Of a stretch of 64,000 nucleotides of DNA, positions 33,693 through 43,147 are shown piece after piece (position 1 is the first letter of the stretch; the number at the start of each line of letters is the position of its first letter). The translations under genes were made by a program, and so were the position numbers. The notes beneath the pieces are model-generated. The model made no database searches, was not told the origin of the DNA, and was given only the letters and a program-made list of their open reading frames with translations. The stretch covers positions 4,340,001-4,404,000 of the forward strand of contig NC_092407.1 of NCBI RefSeq assembly GCF_009017415.1, read 5' to 3'. Source of the stretch: Aspergillus flavus (lineage: Eukaryota > Ascomycota > Eurotiomycetes > Eurotiales > Aspergillaceae).

Positions 33693-35633
33693 ATGTTGGA
33701 TGAGCTGGATAACGTGTTTGACGAGCATCCCTCATTGGATGCGTCACTCGAGGACTTTGAGAACCCAAGTAATGCGCACCGTTCTCCGGTGTTTGGTCTA
33801 CCATCGCAACGTTCAGGATTTCGGTCAGAGGAATCCGACGTGGAGGAAGATGACATGACTCCTAACGGGGAGCGCTGGTCACCCCCAGGGTTTCGGAGGT
33901 ATGACTACGTCCAAGGCAGTGGATGGTACCGACATCAGCCCTATTTGCGCAAGGTCGATCAGGATCGATTAGGACTAAAGCCCACTGTGGGGCTAAGTCC
34001 ATCACAATCGCGAGAACCTAGTCCGCAGTACGAAGATGCTCTCGAGGACCCCATGACTGGTAAAAGGAGCAATTCTACTGATACAGGGGACCTTACGATT
34101 GCTGCCAACATTCCACTGCCGATAGACGCAGACTCACCGCACAAGGCTCGGTCACCTAGCCCACGCCGAGCGCCGGAGACCAGCCCCGCCCCGGAAGGAC
34201 TGGAGTTTGGCTCGGAGAATAATCTAAGCAATTGTAGGCTTTATCTCGGTTTGAACCCTGTCCAGCATGCTGGCGCGGGATACTAACGAGTGGGCCTTCC
34301 TCAAGATATCCGGTTCGCTGTGCGCGCAGAAGTTCAGCAGCGCGAACCCTTTGTCGCACTCTTTAATTACTTGCGATCCAAATTCGACAAGATCACTAGC
34401 TCCAAATCCAACACCACCATTTCCATTCTGGTAGCCCTACTATCCATAGCATTCATGCGCGCCTTGTTCTTACCCAGTGTACCGCAAGCAATTCCCGACT
34501 TGGTGAAACTGTCGGGCTTTGCGCGGTCTTTTGAGCCTCTGATATACTATTCAGAGAATGGCGTACAACAGATAGGGACACTGCAGGAGACAGGTGTTGC
34601 TGTCTGGGATCTGAGTGAGTCTGTTCGCGGTACCAATATGACCAGTGCGCCGATCATAGTGCGCCAGCTCGATGAGCTGTCCGAGTCCCTGAAGTCGCTG
34701 TCGTTGGAGTTGACGCGCTTTTTCGCCAATGTGGACTCGGACGTCGACTCAATCTTGCTCGTCATGGATTGGGCCAAACGGGAGCTGGAGACATTGTCGT
34801 CCCAACCGCCCAGCACGCTACCTTCTATCATGCTTGACAATTTGCACGACCTTTTGGCGCGACTCGGCACGCTAGAGCGTGTCACCGTCCCGGATGGGGA
34901 TAGTGTTGGTGGCGAGCTAAACACTCCGACCACCTTTGGCCACGTTGTAACTGCGTTGTTCGGTCAGACATCGGCCCAGCGTACGCGTTCTACACTCACG
35001 CGGACCTTCACTGAGTTCCTGTCGGTACTTGAGGAGTCCATCAACAGTGAGCTGACACACTCAACCGCTCTTTTCGCGCTGTTTGAATCTATTGATCGCC
35101 AGTTTCTCAATATTCAACGCACGGTTGTCCGTGAGTCAGATGCCCAAGAGCGTGCTGAAGGTGAAATGCTCAGTTCCTTATGGACCCGTGTTCTTGGGCC
35201 CGACGCAGCCGTTGTGCGGAAGTATGAGAAGAACAAGAGGCTACTCGCTAATGTCCGTAGCCGGACGGTCGCCAACAAACATCTCCTCATGGATCACCGC
35301 GGCCGGCTGCTTACTCTTAAGGTCAACCTGGAAACTCTACGACGAAAGCTTGTCAGTCCACTCGTTCGACGCAATGATTCGGTGAGCTTCGCTGGTGCTA
35401 TTGATTCAAGTGGTGGTCGGAGTAATGGTCGGATGCTAGGGCCGGTCGAGGCTGTAATTGAAGGCCAGATTCGTGGATTAGAGGGCAGCTATGATTACCT
35501 TCGATCTGTCCGGGAGAAGCAAAAGGCCAAGTTAATGGAGATGGTGTATGGATCAGGACGAAAGCTACCGACCCACTCTATGCTTGCCGACGGATCAGAT
35601 AACTCAGAGTCAGATACCATCGAAGGGATTTGA
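33693..35633 (+). CDS. Single-pass membrane protein with helical C-terminal region, unrecognised
   Basis: Exons 33693..34233 and 34306..35633, giving 622 residues. The 72-nt intron has a GTAGGC donor, an ACTAAC branch sequence and a CAAG acceptor, and joins NNLSN-YIRFAV. The start MLDELDNVFDEHPSL is chosen because upstream in-frame sequence looks like leader. The first 190 residues are acidic and Ser/Pro-rich (disordered). One transmembrane helix follows at about 222-243 (ISILVALLSIAFMRALFL). The remaining 380 residues are mostly helical, with heptad-like Leu spacing (LDELSESLKSLSLELTRFF; LLTLKVNLETLRRKL). This gives a cytosolic-tail, membrane-anchor and coiled-coil layout. I do not recognise the family, and the compartment (ER or nuclear envelope are options) is unknown. 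Confidence 0.82.
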
Positions 35634-36355
35634 CCATGGAGCTGAGATCTTCTATACGTCGCAGCATTCCTTCTTATCACTATCCGCATTAGCCTGGCTT
35701 TCCTTCTCTCACATATTTCACATTGTATTTCATGGCGTTAGTCCGTCTCCACACTCATTCGGGATTGGCGTCACGGGTTACTACTCATCCTCGGTCTGGT
35801 CTGGGCTGCTCTGGTCTGCTTGAGCGTCTCAACTGTTGGGTCTTTGGTGCCTGGCGTCTACAACTGCGGTACTAGGTCATCGCTTCTCTCATTTCTTTCT
35901 ATGCATTGACTGGCGAAAGCGAGGCAAAAGCGATAGACGCGTTGGTTGACCATTTCTGTGCTTTCTATCACTGCTTTTTTTTTTTTCTTTTTCGGAACGT
36001 TAACTGAGAATGGGTGTTTTTTGCGGGAGTTCGTTGATCTAATCCTTGTTTATATTCTAGTTTTAGGATTGGTGGATGACTGGAAGGCATTTCGTGGTGT
36101 ATGGGCTTGTCATTAATCCTCAAATCAAGTCAATTCTCCTTTTCTGGCTCGTCTCGAGATGCGTAACCATTTTAAATACGAGTAGGCACAAATTGAAGTG
36201 TATTGACATGGACTGTGTATGCACAGTCCCGTCGGCGACTAATTTCCCCGACCCGGAATGTTTTGTATTGATTCCGCATCGAAGACATCCAATTCACCTG
36301 CCTCCACCCCGTTAATTGATTCCACCGCTCTATTCGGGGTAAAATCGGTATCGAC
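35634..36355. other. Intergenic region upstream of msf1
   Basis: This 722-bp region holds a T-run near 35,975 and no gene. It contains the 3' flank of the membrane-protein gene and the msf1 promoter. Confidence 0.4.
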
Positions 36356-37891
36356 ATGCGCCTCTTGGCCACAGGCAGGGCGCTGCGCGCCACCAGCAGC
36401 AGATGGGCAATTGGTAGGAACGTGCGCATTCCGTTCACGCATGTCTCGCATATCTCGGACCCTCTCCGCAGAACCTGGAGCTCAACAACAGCTCTCAGAA
36501 CCCAAGAATCTACGAACTCGGATCAGACGCCGGATCCTCGGATCTCCATAAAGAAGCCATCTTTAACAATTGAAGATAAATCTTACCCCACAGACCAATG
36601 GACCAACACTCCCGATACCATCCTCTCCCACGTCGGAAGACGACTCTACCTCGACGAGAACCACCCTCTCGCTATCACCCGGAAGCTCATTGAAAGTCAG
36701 TTCCCGGGTCCCGTCTACGGAAACTACCACGAGAAGAGTCCCGTTGTTATGACTGCGCAGAACTTCGATGTCCTCGGCTTTCCGCTGGACCATCCTGGTC
36801 GTAGCCGCACGGATACCTACTATGTCAATGAGAAGACCGTGTTGAGAACACATACTAGCGCGCACCAGCAAGCATACTTTCAACAAATCAATCGGAACGA
36901 GAAATCGCGTCCCGAAGAGGTTGGATACACCGTTGTCGCGGACGTCTATCGCCGAGATGCTATCGACCGCAGCCACTACCCCGTTTTCCATCAAATGGAG
37001 GGCGCCATGTTGTGGAAGCGGCCCGACATTGAGCCATTAAAGGCTGCGAAGGAAACCGCCGCCAGGATCACGGACGATCTCAACCGCATCCCGACTCACG
37101 ACGTCGCCGTCGAAGACCCCAACCCCACCATTCACGCAGAACGCAACCCACTCCAGGCAGAGCACCACAGCGCGGAGGAAGTCGAAGCCATCGCGGCGCA
37201 CCTCAAACGCTCCCTCGAGCGAATGGTGATCAAGATCTTCACCGAAGCCAGCAAAGCCGCCGCCGCCGCCAACGGCAACGACTCTACCGAACAGGAACCG
37301 CTGAAGGTTCGCTGGGTAGAGGCCTACTTCCCCTTCACCAGTCCGTCCTGGGAACTCGAAGTCTTCTGGCAAGGCGACTGGCTCGAGATCCTAGGCTGCG
37401 GTGTCATCAAGCAAGAGCTGCTGATCAACTCCGACGTGCCCAATCGCATCGGATGGGCCTTCGGTCTCGGCCTCGAGCGCATCGCCATGCTCCTCTTCAA
37501 CATCCCGGACATCCGACTCTTCTGGTCCCGCGATGAGCGCTTCCTCTCCCAGTTCAAGGCCGGCCATATCTCCCGCTTCGAGCCCTTCTCCAAACACCCC
37601 GCCTGCTACAAGGATGTCGCATTCTGGCTTCCTTCTGCGGCCGCTGCCGGCGGCGCCGTGCCAGTCCATGAGAACGATATCATGGAGATCGTCCGCGGTG
37701 TCGGAGGCGATCTGGTCGAAGACGTCCGACTTATTGATGAATTCACGCACCCGAAGACAGGCAAAAAGAGCATGTGCTACCGGATCAATTACCGCAGTCT
37801 GGAGCGCACCTTGACGAACGAAGAGACTAATGATCTCCATAATCAGGTGAGGGAGAAGCTTGTTGGCTTGCTGGGCGTTCAATTGAGGTAA
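36356..37891 (+). CDS. msf1: Mitochondrial phenylalanyl-tRNA synthetase
   Basis: Single exon, 511 residues. It is the monomeric class II enzyme that charges mitochondrial tRNA-Phe. An Arg-rich, acid-free presequence (about residues 1-45) targets it to mitochondria. Motif 2 is recognisable in VVADVYRRDAIDRSHYPVFHQMEG. Motif 3 is IGWAFGLGLERIAMLLFNIPDIRLFWSRD. The C-terminal region from about 415 (SRFEPFSKHPACYKDVAFWLP to KSMCYRINYRSLERTLTNEE) is the FDX-ACB anticodon-binding domain. A low-complexity Ala/Asn insert lies near residues 300-310. The length is close to other fungal Msf1 proteins. Coding GC content is high in the middle, and the frame is uninterrupted. Confidence 0.95.
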   Translation: MRLLATGRALRATSSRWAIGRNVRIPFTHVSHISDPLRRTWSSTTALRTQESTNSDQTPDPRISIKKPSLTIEDKSYPTDQWTNTPDTILSHVGRRLYLDENHPLAITRKLIESQFPGPVYGNYHEKSPVVMTAQNFDVLGFPLDHPGRSRTDTYYVNEKTVLRTHTSAHQQAYFQQINRNEKSRPEEVGYTVVADVYRRDAIDRSHYPVFHQMEGAMLWKRPDIEPLKAAKETAARITDDLNRIPTHDVAVEDPNPTIHAERNPLQAEHHSAEEVEAIAAHLKRSLERMVIKIFTEASKAAAAANGNDSTEQEPLKVRWVEAYFPFTSPSWELEVFWQGDWLEILGCGVIKQELLINSDVPNRIGWAFGLGLERIAMLLFNIPDIRLFWSRDERFLSQFKAGHISRFEPFSKHPACYKDVAFWLPSAAAAGGAVPVHENDIMEIVRGVGGDLVEDVRLIDEFTHPKTGKKSMCYRINYRSLERTLTNEETNDLHNQVREKLVGLLGVQLR

Positions 37892-39066
37892 TCGATTTAA
37901 TCGGCATGTGTGTCATGTGGTATGGATCCTTGTATAATATCCCACGGTTAATTTGATGTTTGGTCCTCGGTGTATCTTTATCTGTACAGTATTTCGAAAA
38001 TAAAAATTTTATCTCGACTTCCAAGGTTGGTGTTAGATTGTTGCCTACTTGGGTTAAATGGTGGACTGTAGGTGTGTTAGACATATTCTTGTAGAGCTGT
38101 AGGATAATTTCAATCGAGCAGTTGGACTGCCCTAACTCGTGTGGCTTGAATGTATGATATACTTGTACGTGCCTTGTAATAGATTGCGTTGAAGACTAGA
38201 CATGCGATCATTTTAGCTTGATACAGATCAAAAGATAAAAGAAAGAACCGCGTCTAGTTTCAGAGATACTCCTTGGGTATATATGTATGATCGATGCGAA
38301 TAGAGTATACAAGCACCAATGTGTATAAATCACCTTTGTATAAAGATATGGCAGATCATCCGCAATACGGACCCAAAGAGAAAAGCGTTGAATTAATGTT
38401 GTGCTTTTTATCGCCGCCGCCGAGGAATCGGGGAGATACCTAGTACTCATGCCCATAGCTCATATCCGAGGTCTACAACACCGCCTAAATCTACCCAAGA
38501 ACGAAGGAAAAGGAAAATAGACCGAAGCGTAGTAATGACCGATCCAGTCAATCATCTATTAATGTAGATCATCATGACCCGTTACCGAAACAACCCAGCC
38601 CAACGGACAAGCAAGGAAACGAAAGGAAAACTCAGGATCCAATGCCGTGCAAGTAGCTCATATCCAAGAAATTGCCAATTAGACCACCGTTTTTTGTAGG
38701 ATGACAAGACCGGATCATTGCATGTATTATACAGGTATAATGTGATATAGTGAAAGGTGAGAGGTGAGTTTCAAACGCCTGACATGAACACGAAAAAAAA
38801 AAAAAAAAAAAAAAAAACGAAAACAAAAGAACCACGAAAGGAGGGCAGACCGTAAGCCTTCCGATCGTATGCAAACAAAATAGCGGGTGTATCATACACA
38901 TGCATTCATAGAGAAAAGACGTGGTATCACGGTTGGGATTACCGTAATCGGTTATTCCTCGTCATGATGGAAGGTATTTCTGGTATATTATACAGGTAGA
39001 ATAAGAGAGATGGCAAAGTTGCGTCTAGGGGAGATTGAAGTCGAGGTGCGTGTATGGGTGATTGAT
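37892..39066. other. Convergent intergenic region with poly-A run
   Basis: This 1,175-bp region lies between the stops of msf1 and mge1. It contains a run of 25 A at 38,793-38,817 and AT-rich sequence, with no gene. Confidence 0.5.
38793..38817 (+). repeat. Mononucleotide A25 run
   Basis: Twenty-five consecutive A between CG and CG. It could be a simple-sequence expansion or the trace of a retroposed poly-A tail. No target-site duplication or coding remnant is recognisable beside it. Confidence 0.9.
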
Positions 39067-39981
39067 TTAGTCGTTCTTGACAACGCCGACCTTGGCAGCC
39101 TGTAAAGGTGTCTCGTTAATATCGTGAACCAATGGACGTTCCTATGACAGGGCGGGGGTTGTGCTTACTCTCAAGACACGTCCGTTCAGCCTGAAGCCCT
39201 TGCTCTGAGTGTACATGATATCACCGTTCTCCTTGCCTTCAGCCTTGGCCATGAAGGTAGCCTCGTGCATATTGGGGTCGAACTTCTGGGTCTTGCCGTC
39301 TTCAGCAGGCTCGCTGGGATCGAACCTCTCTAGACCGTGTTTCTTGAGGGCGTTCATCAAGACGTTCTGGGTCATCTTCAGGCCGGAGACGAGATCCCTA
39401 ATGTCCTTATGTTCAGGCTCGTTGGAGTTGAGCTTGGCCTCGGGCACAGCCAGAAGGGCACGGTCGAAGTTGTCAATGCTCTCAAGAAGATCAACGGCAA
39501 AACGCTGGATAGCAAAGTTGCGCGCGTTGTCCATATCACGCTTGGTGCGCTCCTGGAGGTTGAGAAAATCTGCGACGGAGCGGACATACTTGTCCTGTTG
39601 CGTGGCGAGTTAGCGGAGGTGTCAAAATTAGTTGTACATGTATACATATATGCATATGAAATGATAAAGACATGAGAAGCATCACTGATAGTTTACCTTC
39701 AAATCAACAACCTCCTTCTCCTTCTTTTCAAGCTCCTTGCGGACGGCATCCTCGGTGTTCTGGGACTCCGATTCAGCATTCTCGTTCTTCTCCTGCTTGT
39801 CCTCCTCGGCCTTGTTCTCTGTGGAGTAGTTGCGCAAGCCAGGCAAAGGAGCAAGTGGACGGAGGGATTGCGGCTGGAATTGTGACGTGCGGCGGAGCGC
39901 CAATGGTGCTGAAGACGTCGATCGGACGGAGAGGAGAGAGCGGGCGGCTTGAGCCTGTCTGAGGATGGTGCGTTGGAACAT
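39067..39981 (-). CDS. mge1: Mitochondrial GrpE-type nucleotide exchange factor Mge1
   Basis: Exons (minus): 39981..39697, 39594..39169 and 39099..39067, giving 247 residues. Both introns (102 and 69 nt) are phase 0, with GTAAAC and GTAAGC donors. The start MFQRTILRQAQAARSLLSVRS is a mitochondrial presequence. The charged helix KEKEVVDLK-DKYVRSVADFLNLQERTKRDMDNARNFAIQRFA is the GrpE dimer coiled coil. It is followed by LLESIDNFDRAL, and the beta-domain MHEATFMAKAEGKENGDIMYTQSKGFRLNGRVLR. The last exon encodes only ten residues (AAKVGVVKND). Mge1 releases ADP from matrix Hsp70 during protein import and folding. Confidence 0.95.
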
Positions 39982-40613
39982 TGTGAAGGGGTAATTTAAG
40001 GGAAAAGTGAGCAATTGCAGGAGAAGGAAAGATATGGAGCTTTTGTGCTGGGAGGATGGGAGAGTCAGCGATATCGCTAGAAAAACAGATATTTCGGCAT
40101 AAATCACCTGACCGCCTTGGCTGGTTGGGAGGAAAATCCTCGGGCCGATGCACCTCTTGTCGTCTCCCTATGCGGAGTTGCTATGTGGTAATCGATATTG
40201 TAATAGAAATGCTGGACAGGTACCCTAGGCTACATTATAACCGTTGCCTTATTGTTGCCAAGTGAGGCAAGTGAGTCGTCATGGTGACATGTAGTCACAA
40301 ATCTAGGAAGCAGACCGTTCGGATAGACGGGACTACAACTCCGCGGATTCTATAGGTGTAATTGATGAGTGCTTCAGACTACGAAGTGTTCTTTGAAACG
40401 TCCATGTGAAATGTTCTGTCATCTATCTACTGGCCAAAGGCTGAATAGGTAGAGAAATGAATTGGGGCGAAAAGAGACGAGTGATTCATAGTCAGACATC
40501 AAAAACAAGAAGGTATATAATGAAAAGTGGACGAATTATTATCAGAAAATGATTAGTCAGGACGGCGTGAATGTGAAAGGTATATACATAAACAGCTCCC
40601 CTCTCAATCCTCG
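39982..40613. other. mge1 promoter and 3' flank of the disordered-protein gene
   Basis: This 632-bp region shows no coding sequence. The mge1 leader lies at about 39,982-40,100. Confidence 0.4.
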
Positions 40614-41972
40614 TTAGAAAGCCAAGCCGACCGCGGATCGACGATACGTCGTGTAGTAATTGTGATCGAATTCATCATATCCGTTCTGCGGATGCTGATG
40701 CTGTTGCTGACCTTCAAAGATAGTTGGATAGATGTCGGGCTCATCAGCGTGTATAGGTATATAGGGACGAGAAAAGGACATGGGCACATCCAACTCCTTT
40801 TCCAGACGGGAATCAATGTGGGGTGGAGGAGCTGGGGCGGCTGCTGTAGTGTTGCTGGATAAAGATGGGGTAGTCTTGAAGCCGCCTGTTAGGCTGGTCA
40901 GACTGGAGGTGATAGTAGATCCACTGAGGGTTCGGGAGCGGATGCGGAAGGGGTTTTTGTCGGTGAAAGTGGACTTCCAAGGGGATACGGATGAAGAGAA
41001 GGGGGAGGTCTTGTTGCTTGACTGGAAGAGCCATTGGGTGACGCGGCCGGATCGGGTGGGTGTTGTTGTTGCTGAGTTAGGGTTACGATTCTCGGAAGGA
41101 GTGGTGGGTGGTCGGGTGTCGGTTGGTGTTGTCGGAGGTCGTTGGGTGGTGCCTGATGAAGGAGAATCTTCCACCGGGATAGGGGGTAATGGCCTGTCCT
41201 GCAGGTTGGTGCTGGTGTTGGTAGGAGTCCTAGAGGGTATAGTGACTCTGCTTGCTTGTGGTTCTTTGGGAGGCTCCGGCTTCGACACTACCAGTCCGCA
41301 ACCATTGGCTGAGTCCAGCCTAGTGTAACCAGAATGGTGTTGACTTGCAGTCAGATCATTATCTGCGGGTGAACGAGTAGAGAAGTGAGGGACTAAGGGG
41401 TTACTGGAAGTAACCTTTTTATCTATGAGCTGTTCCATAGTAGCTAAAGAGGATCGCCGGGATCCAGAGCCGACAGGCTTTCGCACTAATTGAAAGGAAG
41501 AAGAAGGTCTGTGGGATTTGGCGCGGGATAAACGGGAGATATCAGCAGATGTTCTCAGAGTGCGCGGAGGCCGTGTAAGTACTGGGCATTCTTCTTCTAC
41601 TTGAAATGTATCAAACTCAGGAAGATCTGGCAGTCCGTTGCCGGAGGCCTCGAAGCTCAGCTCAAGGGGTCGAAATTGTCGAAATTGTCCAGGAGGAAGG
41701 AGGATAAAACTATCAGGATGGAATCCCCCGGGAGAAGTTGCGAAACTGGAAACTGTCCTAAATTCCGAGGGCCCACTGATTCGTAAAGGTGCAGTTGACC
41801 TTCTCTTAAAAGCAAGACTCGCTCGTTTGGACCTTTGCAATGACAGCCTACTATCCAGCTCCAGTGATGGAGTAGACGATGTCCAGGCTGGCGGACTTGA
41901 CCTGGGGAGAGTACTGTCGACGGCGAGCTTCATCGGGGGAACGAGATGAGGCTGCGTATGACATACTTTCAT
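40614..41972 (-). CDS. Ser/Thr/Pro-rich disordered protein, unrecognised
   Basis: Single exon, 452 residues. The start at 41972 (MKVCHTQPHLVPPMKLAVDS) could also be the second Met (residue 14), which opens a more conserved-looking stretch. The sequence is dominated by Ser, Thr and Pro with short ordered-looking islands: SLELDSRLSLQRSKRASLAFKRR near the N-terminus, GRVTQWLFQSS in the middle, and SRLEKELDVPMSFSRPYIP near the end. PPLPPIP- and PPTTPT-type motifs could bind SH3 or WW domains, and many SP/TP sites could be phosphorylated. There is no signal peptide or transmembrane helix. The family is not recognised; a signalling or cell-end scaffold is one possible reading. Confidence 0.72.
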   Translation of the reverse strand: MKVCHTQPHLVPPMKLAVDSTLPRSSPPAWTSSTPSLELDSRLSLQRSKRASLAFKRRSTAPLRISGPSEFRTVSSFATSPGGFHPDSFILLPPGQFRQFRPLELSFEASGNGLPDLPEFDTFQVEEECPVLTRPPRTLRTSADISRLSRAKSHRPSSSFQLVRKPVGSGSRRSSLATMEQLIDKKVTSSNPLVPHFSTRSPADNDLTASQHHSGYTRLDSANGCGLVVSKPEPPKEPQASRVTIPSRTPTNTSTNLQDRPLPPIPVEDSPSSGTTQRPPTTPTDTRPPTTPSENRNPNSATTTPTRSGRVTQWLFQSSNKTSPFSSSVSPWKSTFTDKNPFRIRSRTLSGSTITSSLTSLTGGFKTTPSLSSNTTAAAPAPPPHIDSRLEKELDVPMSFSRPYIPIHADEPDIYPTIFEGQQQHQHPQNGYDEFDHNYYTTYRRSAVGLAF

Positions 41973-43147
41973 CTCTCGCTCGACTCCTAAGAGAAGGGGA
42001 GGCTCAGCGACTTCCTTTAGCTTCGCGGGAGACGATGTGATAAGCAGGTATACTAGGTATACATACCCTTTCGCTTCAGAGACTGTTGGTGGTGGAAGCT
42101 TTCGTCATCGCCCCTAGAGCCCGGGCAGAAGAACAAGCAGGACGAGATCCAGCCAGCGCATACCGATCCTGCTTGTTCAATTGCCCGCTTCATGGCTGCC
42201 AGCACTTCCAAGCCGTTGGTCCATCATCTAGTGGGGTCCCAACCGTACGGAAAGAAAGAGAAGGGGAAGAATCAGATGCAGGAGGGAAAGGCAGGGCACA
42301 TCGGGCAAAAAGCCCCAAGTAAAAAGGGACCCCAAACGGGTGGACAACAATCAGCTCATAGGTGGCTGGCATAAAGCAGCACTGAAACCCTTGTGACCAA
42401 CCCCGCGGTAGTAAGAATATGGGCCAGAAGCGAATCGGATTTGGTCTGTCCCTTTGTGCTTATGCATTGTGGGCGACGGTCAAAGTATGATGAGTTGGTT
42501 TGATAAGACCAAAAGAAACGAGACAAAGAAGTACCAGACCAAACGGATAGTCTCCTGACTCGTCACGTTGCCTTGATTGGTTCCCTCCTCGACAACGTGT
42601 CTGAAGCGGTCGATCTGCGGCGTGCTGACCTGCATGTGATTTGTTGGTTATCACGCCGCTAAACTATTGGCTTCCCTGAGGCACCCAAAGTGGGCGCCTA
42701 AGGACGCACTGCCATTTGCCCCCATCGAGCTTTTGCATTAAAGGTGCATCTGTCGAAACACGTTTCGCCAGTCAGAGCCACCAACCCCCAAATGACGTGT
42801 GATTCCACTTGTTGTGAACATTGGACAGGATGGTGCCATGTTATCACAGAAAGTGAGCTGTCTCACCCGGTCTCTTGCCGAAGGAGCGGCGCTTTGTCAG
42901 TGGTTGATGTCTATACCCTAAAATCTTATTTGTATCTGGTTTCGTACTATTTAAATATGACTTCATCAGGCACCAAAAAAGAAAAGTCCCCTATGTTCCC
43001 GAAACAAAACAAGATAGGATAGAAGCAGCAGAACAAACTAGAGAAAAAAGTAACAAGAGAAGGAAATAAACTTATACACCGAAATTGGAAGTAAAATATA
43101 AACCAACCCAAAGCAACGATGCGTATATGCAGTGAGAATAACTCTTT
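41973..43147. other. Intergenic region with a long-armed inverted repeat
   Basis: This 1,175-bp region has no supported gene. It contains the inverted repeat at 42,123-42,186 (listed separately) and a second short one (GGGGTCCC at 42,233-42,240 and GGGACCCC at 42,326-42,333). Confidence 0.45.
42123..42186. repeat. Inverted repeat, 20-bp arms with 24-bp spacer
   Basis: The left arm GGGCA-GAA-GAACAAGCAGGA (42123-42142) pairs with the right arm TCCTGCTTGTTC-AAT-TGCCC (42167-42186). 17 of 20 positions match, including a perfect 12-bp inner block. The transcript could form a hairpin, or the DNA a cruciform. No flanking duplication is seen. Confidence 0.6.
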
